A stretch of 64,000 bases of DNA. Source: Ornithinimicrobium cavernae (GTDB taxonomy: Bacteria > Actinomycetota > Actinomycetes > Actinomycetales > Dermatophilaceae). The translations under genes were made by a program, and so were the position numbers. The notes beneath the pieces are model-generated. The model saw only the letters and a list, made by a program, of their open reading frames with translations. It had not been told where the DNA came from and searched no databases. Below are positions 9,501 through 18,837 of the stretch, in pieces; positions within the stretch are counted from its first letter, which is position 1; the number at the start of each line of letters is the position of its first letter. The stretch spans positions 186,001 through 250,000 of the forward strand of contig NZ_QDDJ01000008.1 in the NCBI RefSeq assembly GCF_003121625.1, in the 5' to 3' direction.

Positions 9501-10685
9501 ATGGCCAAGAGCCAGTTCATCCGGTCCAAGCCGCACCTCAACATCGGCACCATGGGTCACGTCGACCACGGCAAGACGACGCTGACCGCGGCGATCACCA
9601 GGGTCCTCGCGGAGTCCACCCCCGAGGCCAACACCTTCGTGGCCTTCGACGGGATCGACCGGACCCCCGAGGAGCTGCAGCGCGGCATCACGATCAACAT
9701 CTCGCACGTTGAGTACGAGACCGCGACGCGGCACTACGCCCACGTCGACATGCCCGGCCACGCCGACTTCGTGAAGAACATGATCACGGGAGCGGCCCAG
9801 GTGGACGCGGCGATCCTCGTCGTCTCCGCCCAGGACGGTGCCATGCCGCAGACCCGCGAGCACGTGCTGCTCGCGCAGCGGGTCGGCGTGCCCTACCTCG
9901 TGGTGGCGATGAACAAGGCCGACACCGTGGACGACCCCGAGCTGCTCGACCTGGTGGAGCTCGAGGTCCGGGACCTGTTGAGCGAGTACGGTTTCCCCGG
10001 CGACGAGGTGCCGGTCGTGCCGGTCTCCGCGCTGGGCGCCCTCGAGGGTGACCCGCGCTGGACGGCGTCGGTGACCGCGCTGCTGCAGGCGGTCGACGAC
10101 TACGTGCCGCTGCCCGCGCGCGAGCTCGACGGCCCGTTCCTCATGCCGATCGAGAGCGCCCTGACGATCAGCGGCCGGGGCACCGTCGTCACCGGCGCCG
10201 TCGAGCGCGGCTCCCTGCGGGCCGGTGAGAGCGTCGAGGTCGTCGGGCTCGGAGAGACGCTGACGTCGGTCGCGATCGGGATGGAGACCTTCGGCAAGAC
10301 GCTGGAGACGGTCGAGGCGGGAGACAACGCCGCGGTGCTGTTGCGTGGCGTCCGCCGTGAGGACGTCCAGCGTGGTCAGGTCCTGGCCCTGCCGGGGTCC
10401 GTGCAGCCGCACCAGGGTTTCACCGCCACGCTGCACACGCTGACCGCGGACGAGGGAGGACGACACACCCCCTTCGCCGGCGACTACCGGCCGCAGTTCT
10501 ACTTCCGGACCACGGACGTGCCCGGCCGGATGGAGCTCGGCGGTGTCGACCTGGTCATGCCCGGTGACACCGTCGAGGTGACTGTCCACCTCGACAAGCC
10601 GATCGCCCTCGAGCCCGGCCTCGGCTTCGCCGTCCGCGAGGGCGGCAGGACTGTGGCCGCAGGGACGGTGACGGCGCTCGTCTGA
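9501..10685 (+). CDS. tuf: Divergent elongation factor Tu paralogue
   Basis: A 394-residue EF-Tu, which delivers aminoacyl-tRNA to the ribosome in a GTP-dependent way. All G motifs are present: GHVDHGKTT (residues 19-27), [16 protein letters not shown] and NKAD. The three-domain length is complete. It diverges from the usual actinobacterial protein: DMPGH rather than DCPGH, NKAD rather than NKCD, a reshaped effector region, and TVAAG rather than TVGAG near the end. It stands alone, not in an rpsL-rpsG-fusA-tuf operon, so it is most likely a second copy comparable to streptomycete tuf3 (inference). The ATG at 9501 follows a weak purine stretch. Confidence 0.9.
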   Translation: MAKSQFIRSKPHLNIGTMGHVDHGKTTLTAAITRVLAESTPEANTFVAFDGIDRTPEELQRGITINISHVEYETATRHYAHVDMPGHADFVKNMITGAAQVDAAILVVSAQDGAMPQTREHVLLAQRVGVPYLVVAMNKADTVDDPELLDLVELEVRDLLSEYGFPGDEVPVVPVSALGALEGDPRWTASVTALLQAVDDYVPLPARELDGPFLMPIESALTISGRGTVVTGAVERGSLRAGESVEVVGLGETLTSVAIGMETFGKTLETVEAGDNAAVLLRGVRREDVQRGQVLALPGSVQPHQGFTATLHTLTADEGGRHTPFAGDYRPQFYFRTTDVPGRMELGGVDLVMPGDTVEVTVHLDKPIALEPGLGFAVREGGRTVAAGTVTALV

Positions 10686-10695
10686 GGGCCGGCAC

Positions 10696-10730
10696 GACCG
10701 GCCCGGCACCCTCGTGGTGCCGGGCCGGTC
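10696..10730 (+). terminator. Intrinsic terminator after the EF-Tu paralogue
   Basis: A perfect 15-bp GC-rich stem (10696-10710 with 10716-10730) has a CTCGT loop and begins 11 bp after the stop codon. Confidence 0.85.
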
Positions 10731-10747
10731 ACTCTCAGCCCCTCCCT

Positions 10748-10841
10748 CAGATGCGCCACCCCCGCTCAGCCCACCCCCGCTCAGCCCCACCCCCAGATGC
10801 GCCAGCGGCATCGCTCAGCCCCACCCCCAGATGCGCCACCC
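10748..10841. repeat. Repeated copies of the kinase 3' end
   Basis: The motif CAGATGCGCCA occurs three times (near 10748, 10793 and 10827). The longer unit CTCAGCCCCACCCCCAGATG occurs twice, about 34 bp apart. The right-hand copy contains the stop and last codons of the kinase gene, so the others are non-coding duplications of its tail. Confidence 0.8.
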
Positions 10842-12491
10842 ATCGTCGGTCAGCCGCAGCTCCAGCTCCACCACCTCCGAGGTGGCCGGGTGCGCCACGG
10901 TGCCGTGAGGAGTCACCTCGTCGTACCCCGAGCGCTCCACCTCGACCTCGAGGACCACCCGCTCGGGGCCGGAGGCAAGGACGATGGCGTGCTCGACGCT
11001 GAACTCCAGGCCGCGGTAGCTCACCTCCAGCGCCCGGGCGCTCGTGAGCGACTCGGCCTCCTGCTCGTAGGCCGGGGAGCCGGCCACGTGCACGTCCGCC
11101 AGGTCCGTCGACTCTCCCGAGCGCCAGGTCGCCGCCCGGGCGTCGAGGAGCACCTGCGCAGAGGCCTGCGGGTCGGCGGCCGGCGCAGGGACCGGACGCT
11201 CGGTCACGGCAGGCTCGGGGGCAGGGTCCGGCTCGGAGTCCGGTTCCGGTGGCGACTCACTCCCCGTGGCCGGGCCGTGGGTCGGCGCCGACGCAACCAG
11301 ACCGAGGGCGTCCGCGACGGCAGCCGGGGGCTCCCCCTCACTCCGCGCCTCGGAGGAGGACCCGGTCCCGAGCAGCGCCCCCAGCAGCACGGCCACCATG
11401 ACGGCCACGACGACAACCGCCCCCGCCCCGGCCACCAGCAGGCCCGCCGCCCGTGACGACCGGCGCTCACTGCGGCCGGTCCGGGAGTCGCGACCGGTCC
11501 GGGAGTCGCGACCGGTCGGGGAGTCGCGACCACGATCACCTCCGGTGGCACCAGCACGTCGGCTGAGGAGAGCGCGCGGGTGCGGGAGCCGGCGCCGGCC
11601 GCGAGCGTCGGAGTCACCGCCAGCGGACTCGTCCACCCCCTCGCCCGCGCCGCGGTGGGCCGCCCGGATCCGCTGCGTCAGCCCGGCCGCAGGGTCCGCA
11701 CCGGGGGCCAGCGCGACCGGCTCGGGGCGGGTCACGGCATACAGCGCCACCGCGACCTCCTCGGCCTCCGGCCGGTCTGAGGGCTCACCCGACAGACAGG
11801 ACGTGACCAGGGACACCAGCGCCTCGGGGAGCTCGGGCCGCAGCTCGGCGAGCTCAACGCGCGTCCCGACCCAGCCCGGGACCTCACCCACGAGGCTGCG
11901 CCACGCGAGGGCTCCCAGACCATAGACGTCTGACTCGGCCGTCGGCGCGAAGCCCTCGATGACCTCTGGGGCCACCATCCCGTCCGTCCCGTAGGTCTCC
12001 TCCAGCACCTCACCCGCGATCCGCGACACGCCCAGGTCGGCCAGGAGCGGCATGCCGTCGGCCCGGAAGAGCACGTTGCCGGGCGAGATGTCCCCGTGCA
12101 CCACACCGGCCCGGTGCAGCTCGGCCAGCGCCCCCGCCAGCGGCGAGCAGACCGTCACCAGCTCGCCCGGTGTCAGGTGGCCGCGGGCACCCAGCACCTC
12201 CGCCAGGGAGCCGCCGTCCGCCAGTTCCATCGCCAGGGCGACCCCACCCGGACGGCCATCCTCCCCGGGGACCGGCACCACGTCATACAGGTGGATGACG
12301 TGCTGATGGCGCACCCGGGCGAGGATGCCCGCCTCACGCAGGGCGGCCGAGACCTGGTCGGGCCGCGTGGGCACGACCTTGAGCGCGACGGGCAGGTCGT
12401 CGGCGGTCCGCCGGGCCCGCCACACCTGCGCGCTCCCGCCGGACCCGATCCGACCGAGCACGTCGTAGCCCGGGATGCTCGGAACGTCCAT
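10815..12491 (-). CDS. Membrane-anchored Ser/Thr protein kinase
   Basis: A 558-residue Hanks-type kinase. The catalytic domain is at residues 9-250: glycine loop [11 protein letters not shown], Lys38 in ALKVV, Glu53, catalytic loop HGDISPGN (Asp134, Asn139; HGD replaces HRD), DLG (Asp152) in place of DFG, and APEV. A basic juxtamembrane linker carries a six-residue repeat (RDSxTG, about three copies at residues 322-340). One membrane helix follows at about 349-375, then an extracellular domain of about 180 residues that resembles an NTF2-like fold (inference). The HGD loop suggests reduced or altered activity. I chose the ATG at 12491; an in-frame start at 12509 is possible. It is divergent from lipB. 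Confidence 0.88.
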   Translation of the reverse strand: MDVPSIPGYDVLGRIGSGGSAQVWRARRTADDLPVALKVVPTRPDQVSAALREAGILARVRHQHVIHLYDVVPVPGEDGRPGGVALAMELADGGSLAEVLGARGHLTPGELVTVCSPLAGALAELHRAGVVHGDISPGNVLFRADGMPLLADLGVSRIAGEVLEETYGTDGMVAPEVIEGFAPTAESDVYGLGALAWRSLVGEVPGWVGTRVELAELRPELPEALVSLVTSCLSGEPSDRPEAEEVAVALYAVTRPEPVALAPGADPAAGLTQRIRAAHRGAGEGVDESAGGDSDARGRRRLPHPRALLSRRAGATGGDRGRDSPTGRDSRTGRDSRTGRSERRSSRAAGLLVAGAGAVVVVAVMVAVLLGALLGTGSSSEARSEGEPPAAVADALGLVASAPTHGPATGSESPPEPDSEPDPAPEPAVTERPVPAPAADPQASAQVLLDARAATWRSGESTDLADVHVAGSPAYEQEAESLTSARALEVSYRGLEFSVEHAIVLASGPERVVLEVEVERSGYDEVTPHGTVAHPATSEVVELELRLTDDGWRIWGWG

Positions 12492-12562
12492 GCCCGCACC
12501 CTGCCCCACGTCGCCCCGCCCGCGCAGAAGTTGTCCACAGGCCGCGGCGTACAGTGACAGGC

Positions 12563-13216
12563 ATGCGCATCGAGCACGTCGGTTTCGCCCCGGACTATGT
12601 CGACTACCAGCAGGCGTGGGACCGCCAGCGGGAGGTGCACGCCCGGGTCGTCAGCGGTGAGCAGCCGGACACGCTCCTACTGCTGGAGCACGCGGCCGTC
12701 TACACCGCGGGCAAGCGCACCGAGCCCCACGAGCGTCCCACCGACGGCACGCCGGTCATCGACGTCGACCGCGGCGGCAAGATCACCTGGCACGGGCCAG
12801 GGCAGCTGGTGGGGTATCCGATCGTGCGACTGCCCTCCCCCGTCGATGTCGTCGCCCACGTGCGGCGCCTGGAGCAGCTGCTGATCGACGTGTGCACCGA
12901 GATCGGCGTGGAGACCACCCGCGTCGAGGGCCGCAGCGGCGTGTGGGTGCTGGCCGACGAGCGTGGCCCCGACCGCAAGATCGGCGCCATCGGCATCCGG
13001 GTGAGCCACGACGTGACGATGCACGGTTTCTCGTTCAACGCCGACTGTGACCTGTCCTGGGCCGACGCCTGCATCCCGTGCGGGATCACCGACGCGGGCG
13101 TCACCTCGCTGACCGCAGAGCTGGGTCGCCCCGTCACCGTGCAGGACGTGACTCCGCTGATCGAGGCCCGCGTGTCGAGCATCACCGCGGAGGTGCCGGC
13201 CACCACAATGGCCTGA
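12563..13216 (+). CDS. lipB: Octanoyl-ACP:protein octanoyltransferase
   Basis: A 217-residue enzyme that transfers octanoate from acyl carrier protein to lipoyl domains, the first step of lipoate synthesis. It has the signature [17 protein letters not shown] (residues 70-86), Lys139 in KIGAIGIRV and the catalytic Cys173 in ACIPCGI. The ATG at 12563 is preferred; a GTG at 12554 is in frame. Its products are used by the E2 at 5205 and by glycine cleavage, and LipA at 18838 completes the pathway. Confidence 0.96.
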   Translation: MRIEHVGFAPDYVDYQQAWDRQREVHARVVSGEQPDTLLLLEHAAVYTAGKRTEPHERPTDGTPVIDVDRGGKITWHGPGQLVGYPIVRLPSPVDVVAHVRRLEQLLIDVCTEIGVETTRVEGRSGVWVLADERGPDRKIGAIGIRVSHDVTMHGFSFNADCDLSWADACIPCGITDAGVTSLTAELGRPVTVQDVTPLIEARVSSITAEVPATTMA

Positions 13217-13259
13217 TCCGGCCCGTTCCCGTGCGGCTGGCTCTCGATGGGGGTATGCC

Positions 13260-14255
13260 GTGGAGCTGGTGGCCGATGACGGGCTCGCCGTCGCGACGCG
13301 AGGGTTGCGCAAGACCTTCGCCGGGGTCCGTGGCCGGAGGGCTGCCATCCACGGTCTCGACCTGGATGTTCCCGCCGGCGGGGTGCACGGTTTCCTGGGC
13401 CCCAACGGCTCGGGAAAGACCACCACGATCCGGATGCTGCTCGGCCTGCTGCGTGCCGACGGCGGCACGATGCACATCTTCGGTCAGCCTGTGCCGCACC
13501 GGCTCCCGCAGGTCATCGGCCGGGTCGGCGCCATCGTGGAGAGTCCCAAGTTCTATCCGTCCTTCACCGGTCGCAGGAGCCTGAGCCTGCTGGCCGACGC
13601 CATCGGCACCGACCAGCGGCGCGTGGACGAGGTGCTCGAGGAGGTCGGGCTGGCCGACCGCGGCCGCGACCGGTTCGGGGGCTACTCCCTCGGCATGCGA
13701 CAGCGCCTGGCGATCGCGGCAACCCTGCTGAAGTCGCCTGACCTGCTGATCTTCGACGAGCCCACCAACGGACTGGACCCGGCAGGCATCCGGGAGATCC
13801 GCGAGACCATGCGCAGCCTCGGCACCCAGGGACGCACCGTCCTGGTGAGCAGTCACATCCTGTCCGAGATCGAGCACATCGCCGACACGGTGTCGATCAT
13901 CGGGCGGGGCCGCGTCGTGGCCCAGGGGTCGGTCCAGAGCCTGATCAACGAGCAGGTGGGCGTCGGCAGCGTGGACGTCGGCATCGACAGTCCCGAGGCC
14001 GCCGTCGCCGTGCTCCGCCGGGTCGGCATGAGCGCCGAGCTGACCGCAGACGGTCTGCGGGTCACCGGGGCCGACCGCCCTGCCGACGTGACCAGGGCGC
14101 TCGCGGCGCAGGGCCTCTACGTGAGCCGTCTGCTGCCGGTGCGCCGCGACCTGGAGTCGGTCTTCCTGCAGCTCACCCAGGACGACCAGCTCGGTGCTGC
14201 CCCACCGCATACCGATGAGACCAGCGACCCCAGCGCCGAGGAGGTCACCCGATGA
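13260..14255 (+). CDS. ABC transporter ATP-binding protein
   Basis: A 331-residue ABC-2 type ATPase. Walker A is GPNGSGKTTT, the signature is GYSLGMRQRL, Walker B is LLIFDEPTNGLD, followed by an SSHI switch region. The C-terminal 100 residues form the extension usual in exporters of the bacitracin/daunorubicin type. The start is GTG at 13260. The stop overlaps the permease start by four bases (ATGA), so the two form one exporter. The substrate is unknown. Confidence 0.93.
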   Translation: MELVADDGLAVATRGLRKTFAGVRGRRAAIHGLDLDVPAGGVHGFLGPNGSGKTTTIRMLLGLLRADGGTMHIFGQPVPHRLPQVIGRVGAIVESPKFYPSFTGRRSLSLLADAIGTDQRRVDEVLEEVGLADRGRDRFGGYSLGMRQRLAIAATLLKSPDLLIFDEPTNGLDPAGIREIRETMRSLGTQGRTVLVSSHILSEIEHIADTVSIIGRGRVVAQGSVQSLINEQVGVGSVDVGIDSPEAAVAVLRRVGMSAELTADGLRVTGADRPADVTRALAAQGLYVSRLLPVRRDLESVFLQLTQDDQLGAAPPHTDETSDPSAEEVTR

Positions 14256-15262
14256 CCTCCCTGATCCGCGTCGAGCTGCGGCGCATCCTCTCCCGCAAGA
14301 TCCTGCACCTGTCCGTCCTGGCCATCCTCGCCGTGGCCCTCCTGGCCTTCTGGGGGCTGTGGCAGAGCGTGCAGCCGCTGGAGAACTACGAGGCGCAGGC
14401 ACGGGCCGACTTCGAGCAGGTCCACGCCCAGTGGGAGCAGGACCAGGAGTTCTATGACGAGGAGGCTGCCGCGCAGTGCCTGGAGGACCAGGCTGCCGAG
14501 CGGGAGCGGATGGGTGACCCGACCATCGAGTTCGGCTGCGAGTGGCCGGAACCCACCCTCGAGGACATGCTCGGCTCCTACGCGCCGCCGTCGATGATCA
14601 GTCTCTACACCCAGAACCTCGTGGACACCGGGATGATCGTCTACCTCCTGGCCCTGCTCGGCGGCTCGACGGCCACCGCCGCGGAGATCGCGCACCGGAC
14701 GCTGGGGACCTGGCTGACCTTCGAGCCGCGACGCGGCAGGGTCTTCGCCAGCAAGGTGCTGGCCTCCGGGCTGGTGGCACTGCCGGTCACCGCGGTGTTC
14801 CTGGCACTCTTCCTCGGCGGGATCCCGCTGATCTACCGCCTCAGGGGCGTCGACGACGCGGTCACTGCGGCCGAGTGGGCGGACCTGGGCTGGATGAGCG
14901 CCCGGATCGCCCTGCTGGCCGCCTTCCTCGGCATGGTCGGCGCGGCCGCCGGGCTGCTCCTCAAACACACCGGCGCAGTGCTCGGCATCGCCGTCGGCTA
15001 CCTGCTGGTCGTGGAGAACATGGTCCGCGGGCTGTTCCCGCAGCTGAGCACCTACCTGCTCAGCGACAACCTGCTCGCCTGGGTCAGGGACGGACACGAC
15101 CAGCGCCGCTGGGAGTGCGGCCCGGTCGAGGGCGGCGGGGAGAACTGCCGGGAGGTCGTCACCCACCTGACCCTCGAGCACGGTGCGCTGGTGCTCGGCG
15201 TCATGGGTGTCACCGTCGTCCTGTTGTCCTGGCTGACCTTCCGCCGCCGCGACGTCGCGTGA
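14252..15262 (+). CDS. ABC-2 type permease
   Basis: A 336-residue membrane subunit of the exporter encoded just upstream. The first membrane helix is at about residues 16-36. A soluble, acidic, Cys-containing segment follows to about residue 125, probably extracytoplasmic. About five helices follow, with a last one at about 310-330. It ends 3 bp from the convergent oxidoreductase gene. Substrate is not predictable. Confidence 0.9.
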   Translation: MTSLIRVELRRILSRKILHLSVLAILAVALLAFWGLWQSVQPLENYEAQARADFEQVHAQWEQDQEFYDEEAAAQCLEDQAAERERMGDPTIEFGCEWPEPTLEDMLGSYAPPSMISLYTQNLVDTGMIVYLLALLGGSTATAAEIAHRTLGTWLTFEPRRGRVFASKVLASGLVALPVTAVFLALFLGGIPLIYRLRGVDDAVTAAEWADLGWMSARIALLAAFLGMVGAAAGLLLKHTGAVLGIAVGYLLVVENMVRGLFPQLSTYLLSDNLLAWVRDGHDQRRWECGPVEGGGENCREVVTHLTLEHGALVLGVMGVTVVLLSWLTFRRRDVA

Positions 15263-15265
15263 CGC

Positions 15266-15919
15266 CTACCTGAGGGCCTCGGCGATCGGGGTGCCCCCAC
15301 CGACGAACTCGTAGGTGCTGCCGACCGTCGTCTCGTCCGCCAGCACCGCAGCCACCACGCCGGCGACGTCCTCGCGGGAGACGCTGGTCCCGTCGTGCGC
15401 CCGGTCGTAGTCGCGGTCCACGTGGATCGTGCCGGCACCCGGCTCGAGATCAAGGTGCCCCGGCGCCACGATCGTCCACTGCAGTCCCGACGAGCGCAGG
15501 TGCGCGTCGGCGGCGGCCTTGGCCCGGGCGTACGTGCTGAACGGGTTGTCAGCCGGGATCTCGTCCTTGCCGGCGCCCCGGTAGGACACCATGACGTAGC
15601 TGAAGACCCCGGCCCTGGCCGCGGCGTCCATCGAGGCGATCGCGGCGTCCCGGTCGACGGCGTTGGTGCGGGCGGGGTCTCCGCCACCGGCGCCGGCGGA
15701 CCAGACGACCGCGTCGTGACCGGACAGCACCTGCACCAGTGACTCCACGTCGGCCCGCTCGATGTCCAGGACGACCGGCCGTGCACCGGTCGCTGCGACG
15801 TCGGCCTCGTGCTCGGGGTTGCGGAAGACCGAGGTCACCTCGTCCCCTCGCCCGCTGAGCTGGCGCGCCAGGTGCAGCGCCACCTTCCCGTGGCCTCCGA
15901 TAATCACGATCCTGCGCAT
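15266..15919 (-). CDS. NAD(P)H-binding SDR-like protein
   Basis: A 217-residue atypical short-chain dehydrogenase of the NmrA/YwnB-like NAD(P)-binding group. The dinucleotide motif is IIGGHGKVALHLA at residues 6-18. VVWSAGAGGGD and SYRGAGKDEIPADNPFSTYARAKAAAD carry a YxxxK-like pair. It is probably a redox sensor or quinone-type reductase (family inference). It is a single gene, convergent with the ABC permease. Confidence 0.85.
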   Translation of the reverse strand: MRRIVIIGGHGKVALHLARQLSGRGDEVTSVFRNPEHEADVAATGARPVVLDIERADVESLVQVLSGHDAVVWSAGAGGGDPARTNAVDRDAAIASMDAAARAGVFSYVMVSYRGAGKDEIPADNPFSTYARAKAAADAHLRSSGLQWTIVAPGHLDLEPGAGTIHVDRDYDRAHDGTSVSREDVAGVVAAVLADETTVGSTYEFVGGGTPIAEALR

Positions 15920-15986
15920 GCCAGACCTCCGTCAGTCGATGGGGTGGTTCACCCGGGACAACCTCCCCGGGACGGGGACTGTTCCC

Positions 15987-16967
15987 TCAGGCGGCCGTAT
16001 GCCGTGTGTCCAGCAGTCCCAGCAGCAGGCCAGCACCGGTGGCGGGGTCGTCCACCGTCGCCACGAAGCGGCGACCAGCGTGCTCGACCTGCAGGGCCGC
16101 ACCCCGGCGCGTGATCAGGCCCAGCGCGCGGGGCACGCGACGGATGCCGAACCCACCGAAGTCGGCCGGCGACACCTGGACGACACAGGCGCCGGTGATG
16201 TCCTCCAGCGGGACGTGTCCGCGCGGCACGCCCAGACCCGACCGCCAGGTCAGGCCGCGGGCGTCCACGGTGACCGTGAAGCTGGTGACGCCCGCCACGA
16301 GCACCGCCAGCAGCGCGACGAGCAGCCAGAGCCACCAGGTGCCGGCAGCCAGGGCCGCGACGGCGACGACAACCGTGCTGCCCCCGAGGGCCAGCAGCAC
16401 CACGGTGCTGCTCGTGGCCCGACCGAACCAGGAGGCTCGCTCACCCGGCGCGAGGACCACCGGGGTAACCGGCTCGTGCACGCTGCGGGGCAGACCCGGC
16501 GGCACGACGAGGGCCACCAGGGCACCCGTGACGAGGGCCACCCCGACCGCCAGCAGGACCACCCACGGTCCCAGCCGCGCGTCCTCCGGCGCGGCGGCGC
16601 CACGGTTGGCAATGATCACGGCGACGAACAGGGTGACCAGGCCGGCCGGCATACCGGCCAGGAACCCGGCGAACAGCCGGGCCCGCTCGCCGCGCCACCA
16701 CTCGGACACCGCAAAGATCACCACGAGCAGAGCCGGCAGCCCGACCGCGACCAGCCCGAAGAGGGTCAGCGCCCACACCCGCGGCATCGAGTCGTCCGAC
16801 GCGCCGGAGAGGTCGAAGTGGGTGGCCAGCCGATCGGGCAGGTCGCCCGCCCAGAGCAGCGTCGCTCCGAGCAGCACCAGTGCTGCCGCCGCGGTCGCTG
16901 TGGAGGTGGCCGCCAGGTGCGCCCGGCGGACGCGCCGCTCGGCCGGGTGGGTGGTGGTCTGGTTCAT
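15987..16967 (-). CDS. DUF1648 domain membrane protein
   Basis: A 326-residue integral membrane protein. The N-terminal DUF1648 region (LPDRLATHFDLSGASDD) follows the first helix, and about seven hydrophobic segments follow in all, with a soluble C-terminal domain of about 90 residues. It overlaps the upstream GntR regulator by four bases (ATGA), so it is the regulator's partner gene. DUF1648 proteins with YtrA-type regulators are commonly linked to cell-envelope stress; that role here is inference. Confidence 0.85.
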   Translation of the reverse strand: MNQTTTHPAERRVRRAHLAATSTATAAAALVLLGATLLWAGDLPDRLATHFDLSGASDDSMPRVWALTLFGLVAVGLPALLVVIFAVSEWWRGERARLFAGFLAGMPAGLVTLFVAVIIANRGAAAPEDARLGPWVVLLAVGVALVTGALVALVVPPGLPRSVHEPVTPVVLAPGERASWFGRATSSTVVLLALGGSTVVVAVAALAAGTWWLWLLVALLAVLVAGVTSFTVTVDARGLTWRSGLGVPRGHVPLEDITGACVVQVSPADFGGFGIRRVPRALGLITRRGAALQVEHAGRRFVATVDDPATGAGLLLGLLDTRHTAA

Positions 16968-17317
16968 CGCTGGGCTCCTTCGTCGAGCGCCTGGTGGATC
17001 CGGGACAGGGGGATGCGGTGCCGCCGGGCCACCTCGAGCAGCTCGGCGACCGCCTCGCCCACCTCCGGTGCGGCGGTGGGCTGCTCCAGGACGACCGCGC
17101 CGCGGCCGCGCCGCAGGTCGATGACCTCGGCGTCGCGCAGCTCGGTGTAGGCCCGCAGCACGGTGTGCATGTTGACGTCCAGGGAGCGCGCCAGCTCCCG
17201 GGCGGCCGGCAGCCGCTCCCCCGCGGCCACCTCGCCGGAGGCGATGGCGCGCCGCAGCTCGCGAACGATCTGCTGGTAGATCGGCTCGCTGCCTCGGGGG
17301 TCGATACGGATCAGCAC
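16964..17317 (-). CDS. GntR family (YtrA-type) transcriptional regulator
   Basis: A 117-residue small GntR regulator with an N-terminal winged helix (EPIYQQIVRELRRAIASGEVAAGERLPAARELARSLDVNMHTVLRAYTEL) and a short C-terminal tail, the YtrA architecture. The start is GTG at 17317. It is translationally coupled to the DUF1648 gene. An imperfect inverted repeat just upstream is its likely operator. Confidence 0.93.
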   Translation of the reverse strand: MLIRIDPRGSEPIYQQIVRELRRAIASGEVAAGERLPAARELARSLDVNMHTVLRAYTELRDAEVIDLRRGRGAVVLEQPTAAPEVGEAVAELLEVARRHRIPLSRIHQALDEGAQR

Positions 17318-17331
17318 ACGGTGATCATATA

Positions 17332-17350
17332 GTTATAGTTGCTCTAGAAC
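17332..17350. promoter_or_regulatory. Candidate GntR operator
   Basis: GTTATAG-N5-CTAGAAC is an inverted repeat with one mismatch, 15 bp upstream of the GntR start. This is the usual place for YtrA-type autoregulation. Confidence 0.5.
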
Positions 17351-17369
17351 AAACCATCGTGCGACTTTT

Positions 17370-17391
17370 CTGATTGGGAGTTACCAATCAG
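17370..17391. promoter_or_regulatory. Perfect inverted repeat before the carboxypeptidase gene
   Basis: CTGATTGG-N6-CCAATCAG, an 8-bp perfect dyad in the AT-richer region between the divergent GntR and carboxypeptidase genes, is a candidate operator for the latter or a small hairpin. Confidence 0.4.
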
Positions 17392-17493
17392 TTACGGTGA
17401 CAACCCAGACCAAGGATTTACCCCAGGCTCTGGCGCCCTCTCGAAGCGGCTGCGACGCTGATGGTCCACCCCATCCGACAGTGAGGTCGAAAC

Positions 17494-18657
17494 ATGTCCC
17501 TGTCCCCCCAGAAGACGCTGGCAGCAGCCGGCGCCACCATCCTCGCCGGCTCGCTCCTGCTGAGCGCCCCCGCCTCCGCGATCCCTGAGAACTCGCACTG
17601 CGGGCCCATCGACGGCAACAACAACGACGCCTTCGTCAACCACGCTCAGCTGACCGCCAAACTGCAGCAGATCGAGCGGACCACGGGCGGCACCGTCGAC
17701 GTGGAGGTCGCCGGCTACAGCAACCAGGGTCGCGAGATCTACCAGGCCCGGGTCGGCCACGGTGACACCGTGCTGCTGGTCCAGTCCCAGATCCACGGCA
17801 ACGAGAACCACGGCACCGAGGCCCTGCTCAACCTGCTCCCCCAGTGGGGCGGCAACACCCCGGAGGCCCAGGCGCTGCGCGAGGAGGTCACGATCGTCGC
17901 GGTCCCTCGCCTCAACGTCGACGGCGGCGAGAACGACACCCGCCAGAATGAGAGGACCTGGGACGAGGTCGTCGAGGACTTCCCGCAGCTCGCCGGCGTG
18001 GAGCCGGCGTGGAACTACCGCGAGTCCGTGCCGGGGTTCGACGTCAACCGCGACTTCAACCCCGACCTGGACTACGTGCCGGCGCCCGAGGACTTCCCGG
18101 GCAACAGCGCGGACACCGGGTGGTACATCACACCGGAGGCACAGACGGTCCGCGACCTCTACCGCAACCTGGAGACGGAGTTCGGCACGGTCGACTACTT
18201 CGTCGACCTGCACAACCAGTGGTCCTGCTACGCCGTCGAGGGCACGGGCGAGCTGTCGCCGCTATCGATCTCGGCCCGGTTCATCGCCGACCCGACCGAG
18301 TTCGGTGACTGGCCGAAGTTCGACTACGACGCCTCGCGACGCGCCAACGTGGCGGTCTACGACGCACTGCAGGGCCAGGGCAACTCCGGCTTCGGCAACC
18401 TGACGCTGTACCCGCAGGACACCAACCTGCCAGGCACTGCCCTCGGCTCGTTCGCCCTGCGTGGCAGCGCGACGGTGTTGTTCGAGACGTCGAGCAACAC
18501 CCAGACCGACGGCCAGAAGCGCAACGGCATGTTGACAAAGCAGGTCGCGACCGGCCTGGACGGCCTGGTCGACGCCATCGCCGACGGGAGCATCGACACG
18601 CTCGACCCGGAGGCCTACGAGGCGATCCCGAACCGGGTCTACCTCCCGGGCGACTGA
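17494..18657 (+). CDS. Secreted M14 family zinc carboxypeptidase
   Basis: A 387-residue exported metallocarboxypeptidase. A Sec signal peptide spans residues 1-29, with a likely cut after ASA. Zinc ligands are His101 and Glu104 (QIHGNENHGTE) and His240 (VDLHNQ). Substrate-binding Asn185-Arg186 lies in DVNRDFN, and the catalytic Glu is Glu331 in LFETSS. It would trim peptides outside the membrane. It is monocistronic between an upstream dyad and a downstream terminator. Confidence 0.9.
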   Translation: MSLSPQKTLAAAGATILAGSLLLSAPASAIPENSHCGPIDGNNNDAFVNHAQLTAKLQQIERTTGGTVDVEVAGYSNQGREIYQARVGHGDTVLLVQSQIHGNENHGTEALLNLLPQWGGNTPEAQALREEVTIVAVPRLNVDGGENDTRQNERTWDEVVEDFPQLAGVEPAWNYRESVPGFDVNRDFNPDLDYVPAPEDFPGNSADTGWYITPEAQTVRDLYRNLETEFGTVDYFVDLHNQWSCYAVEGTGELSPLSISARFIADPTEFGDWPKFDYDASRRANVAVYDALQGQGNSGFGNLTLYPQDTNLPGTALGSFALRGSATVLFETSSNTQTDGQKRNGMLTKQVATGLDGLVDAIADGSIDTLDPEAYEAIPNRVYLPGD

Positions 18658-18711
18658 CGCCCGACCGCTCACCCGGCTGACGGCATACCGCCCGACGCCG
18701 TGCAGCAACCG

Positions 18712-18749
18712 GCCCCGGGCCGACCGGAGAGATCTGGCCGGCCCGGGGC
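18712..18749 (+). terminator. Terminator after the carboxypeptidase gene
   Basis: An 11-bp GC stem (18712-18722 with 18739-18749) has an additional inner CC/GG pairing and lies 55 bp after the stop codon. Confidence 0.6.
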
Positions 18750-18837
18750 AGCGCTGTCCCCGGCCCCCGATCGTGGTCGGACCGACCCGCGGGGCTAGGC
18801 TGACGGGGACCAGTTCGTCTGCAAGGAAGTGGAACGA

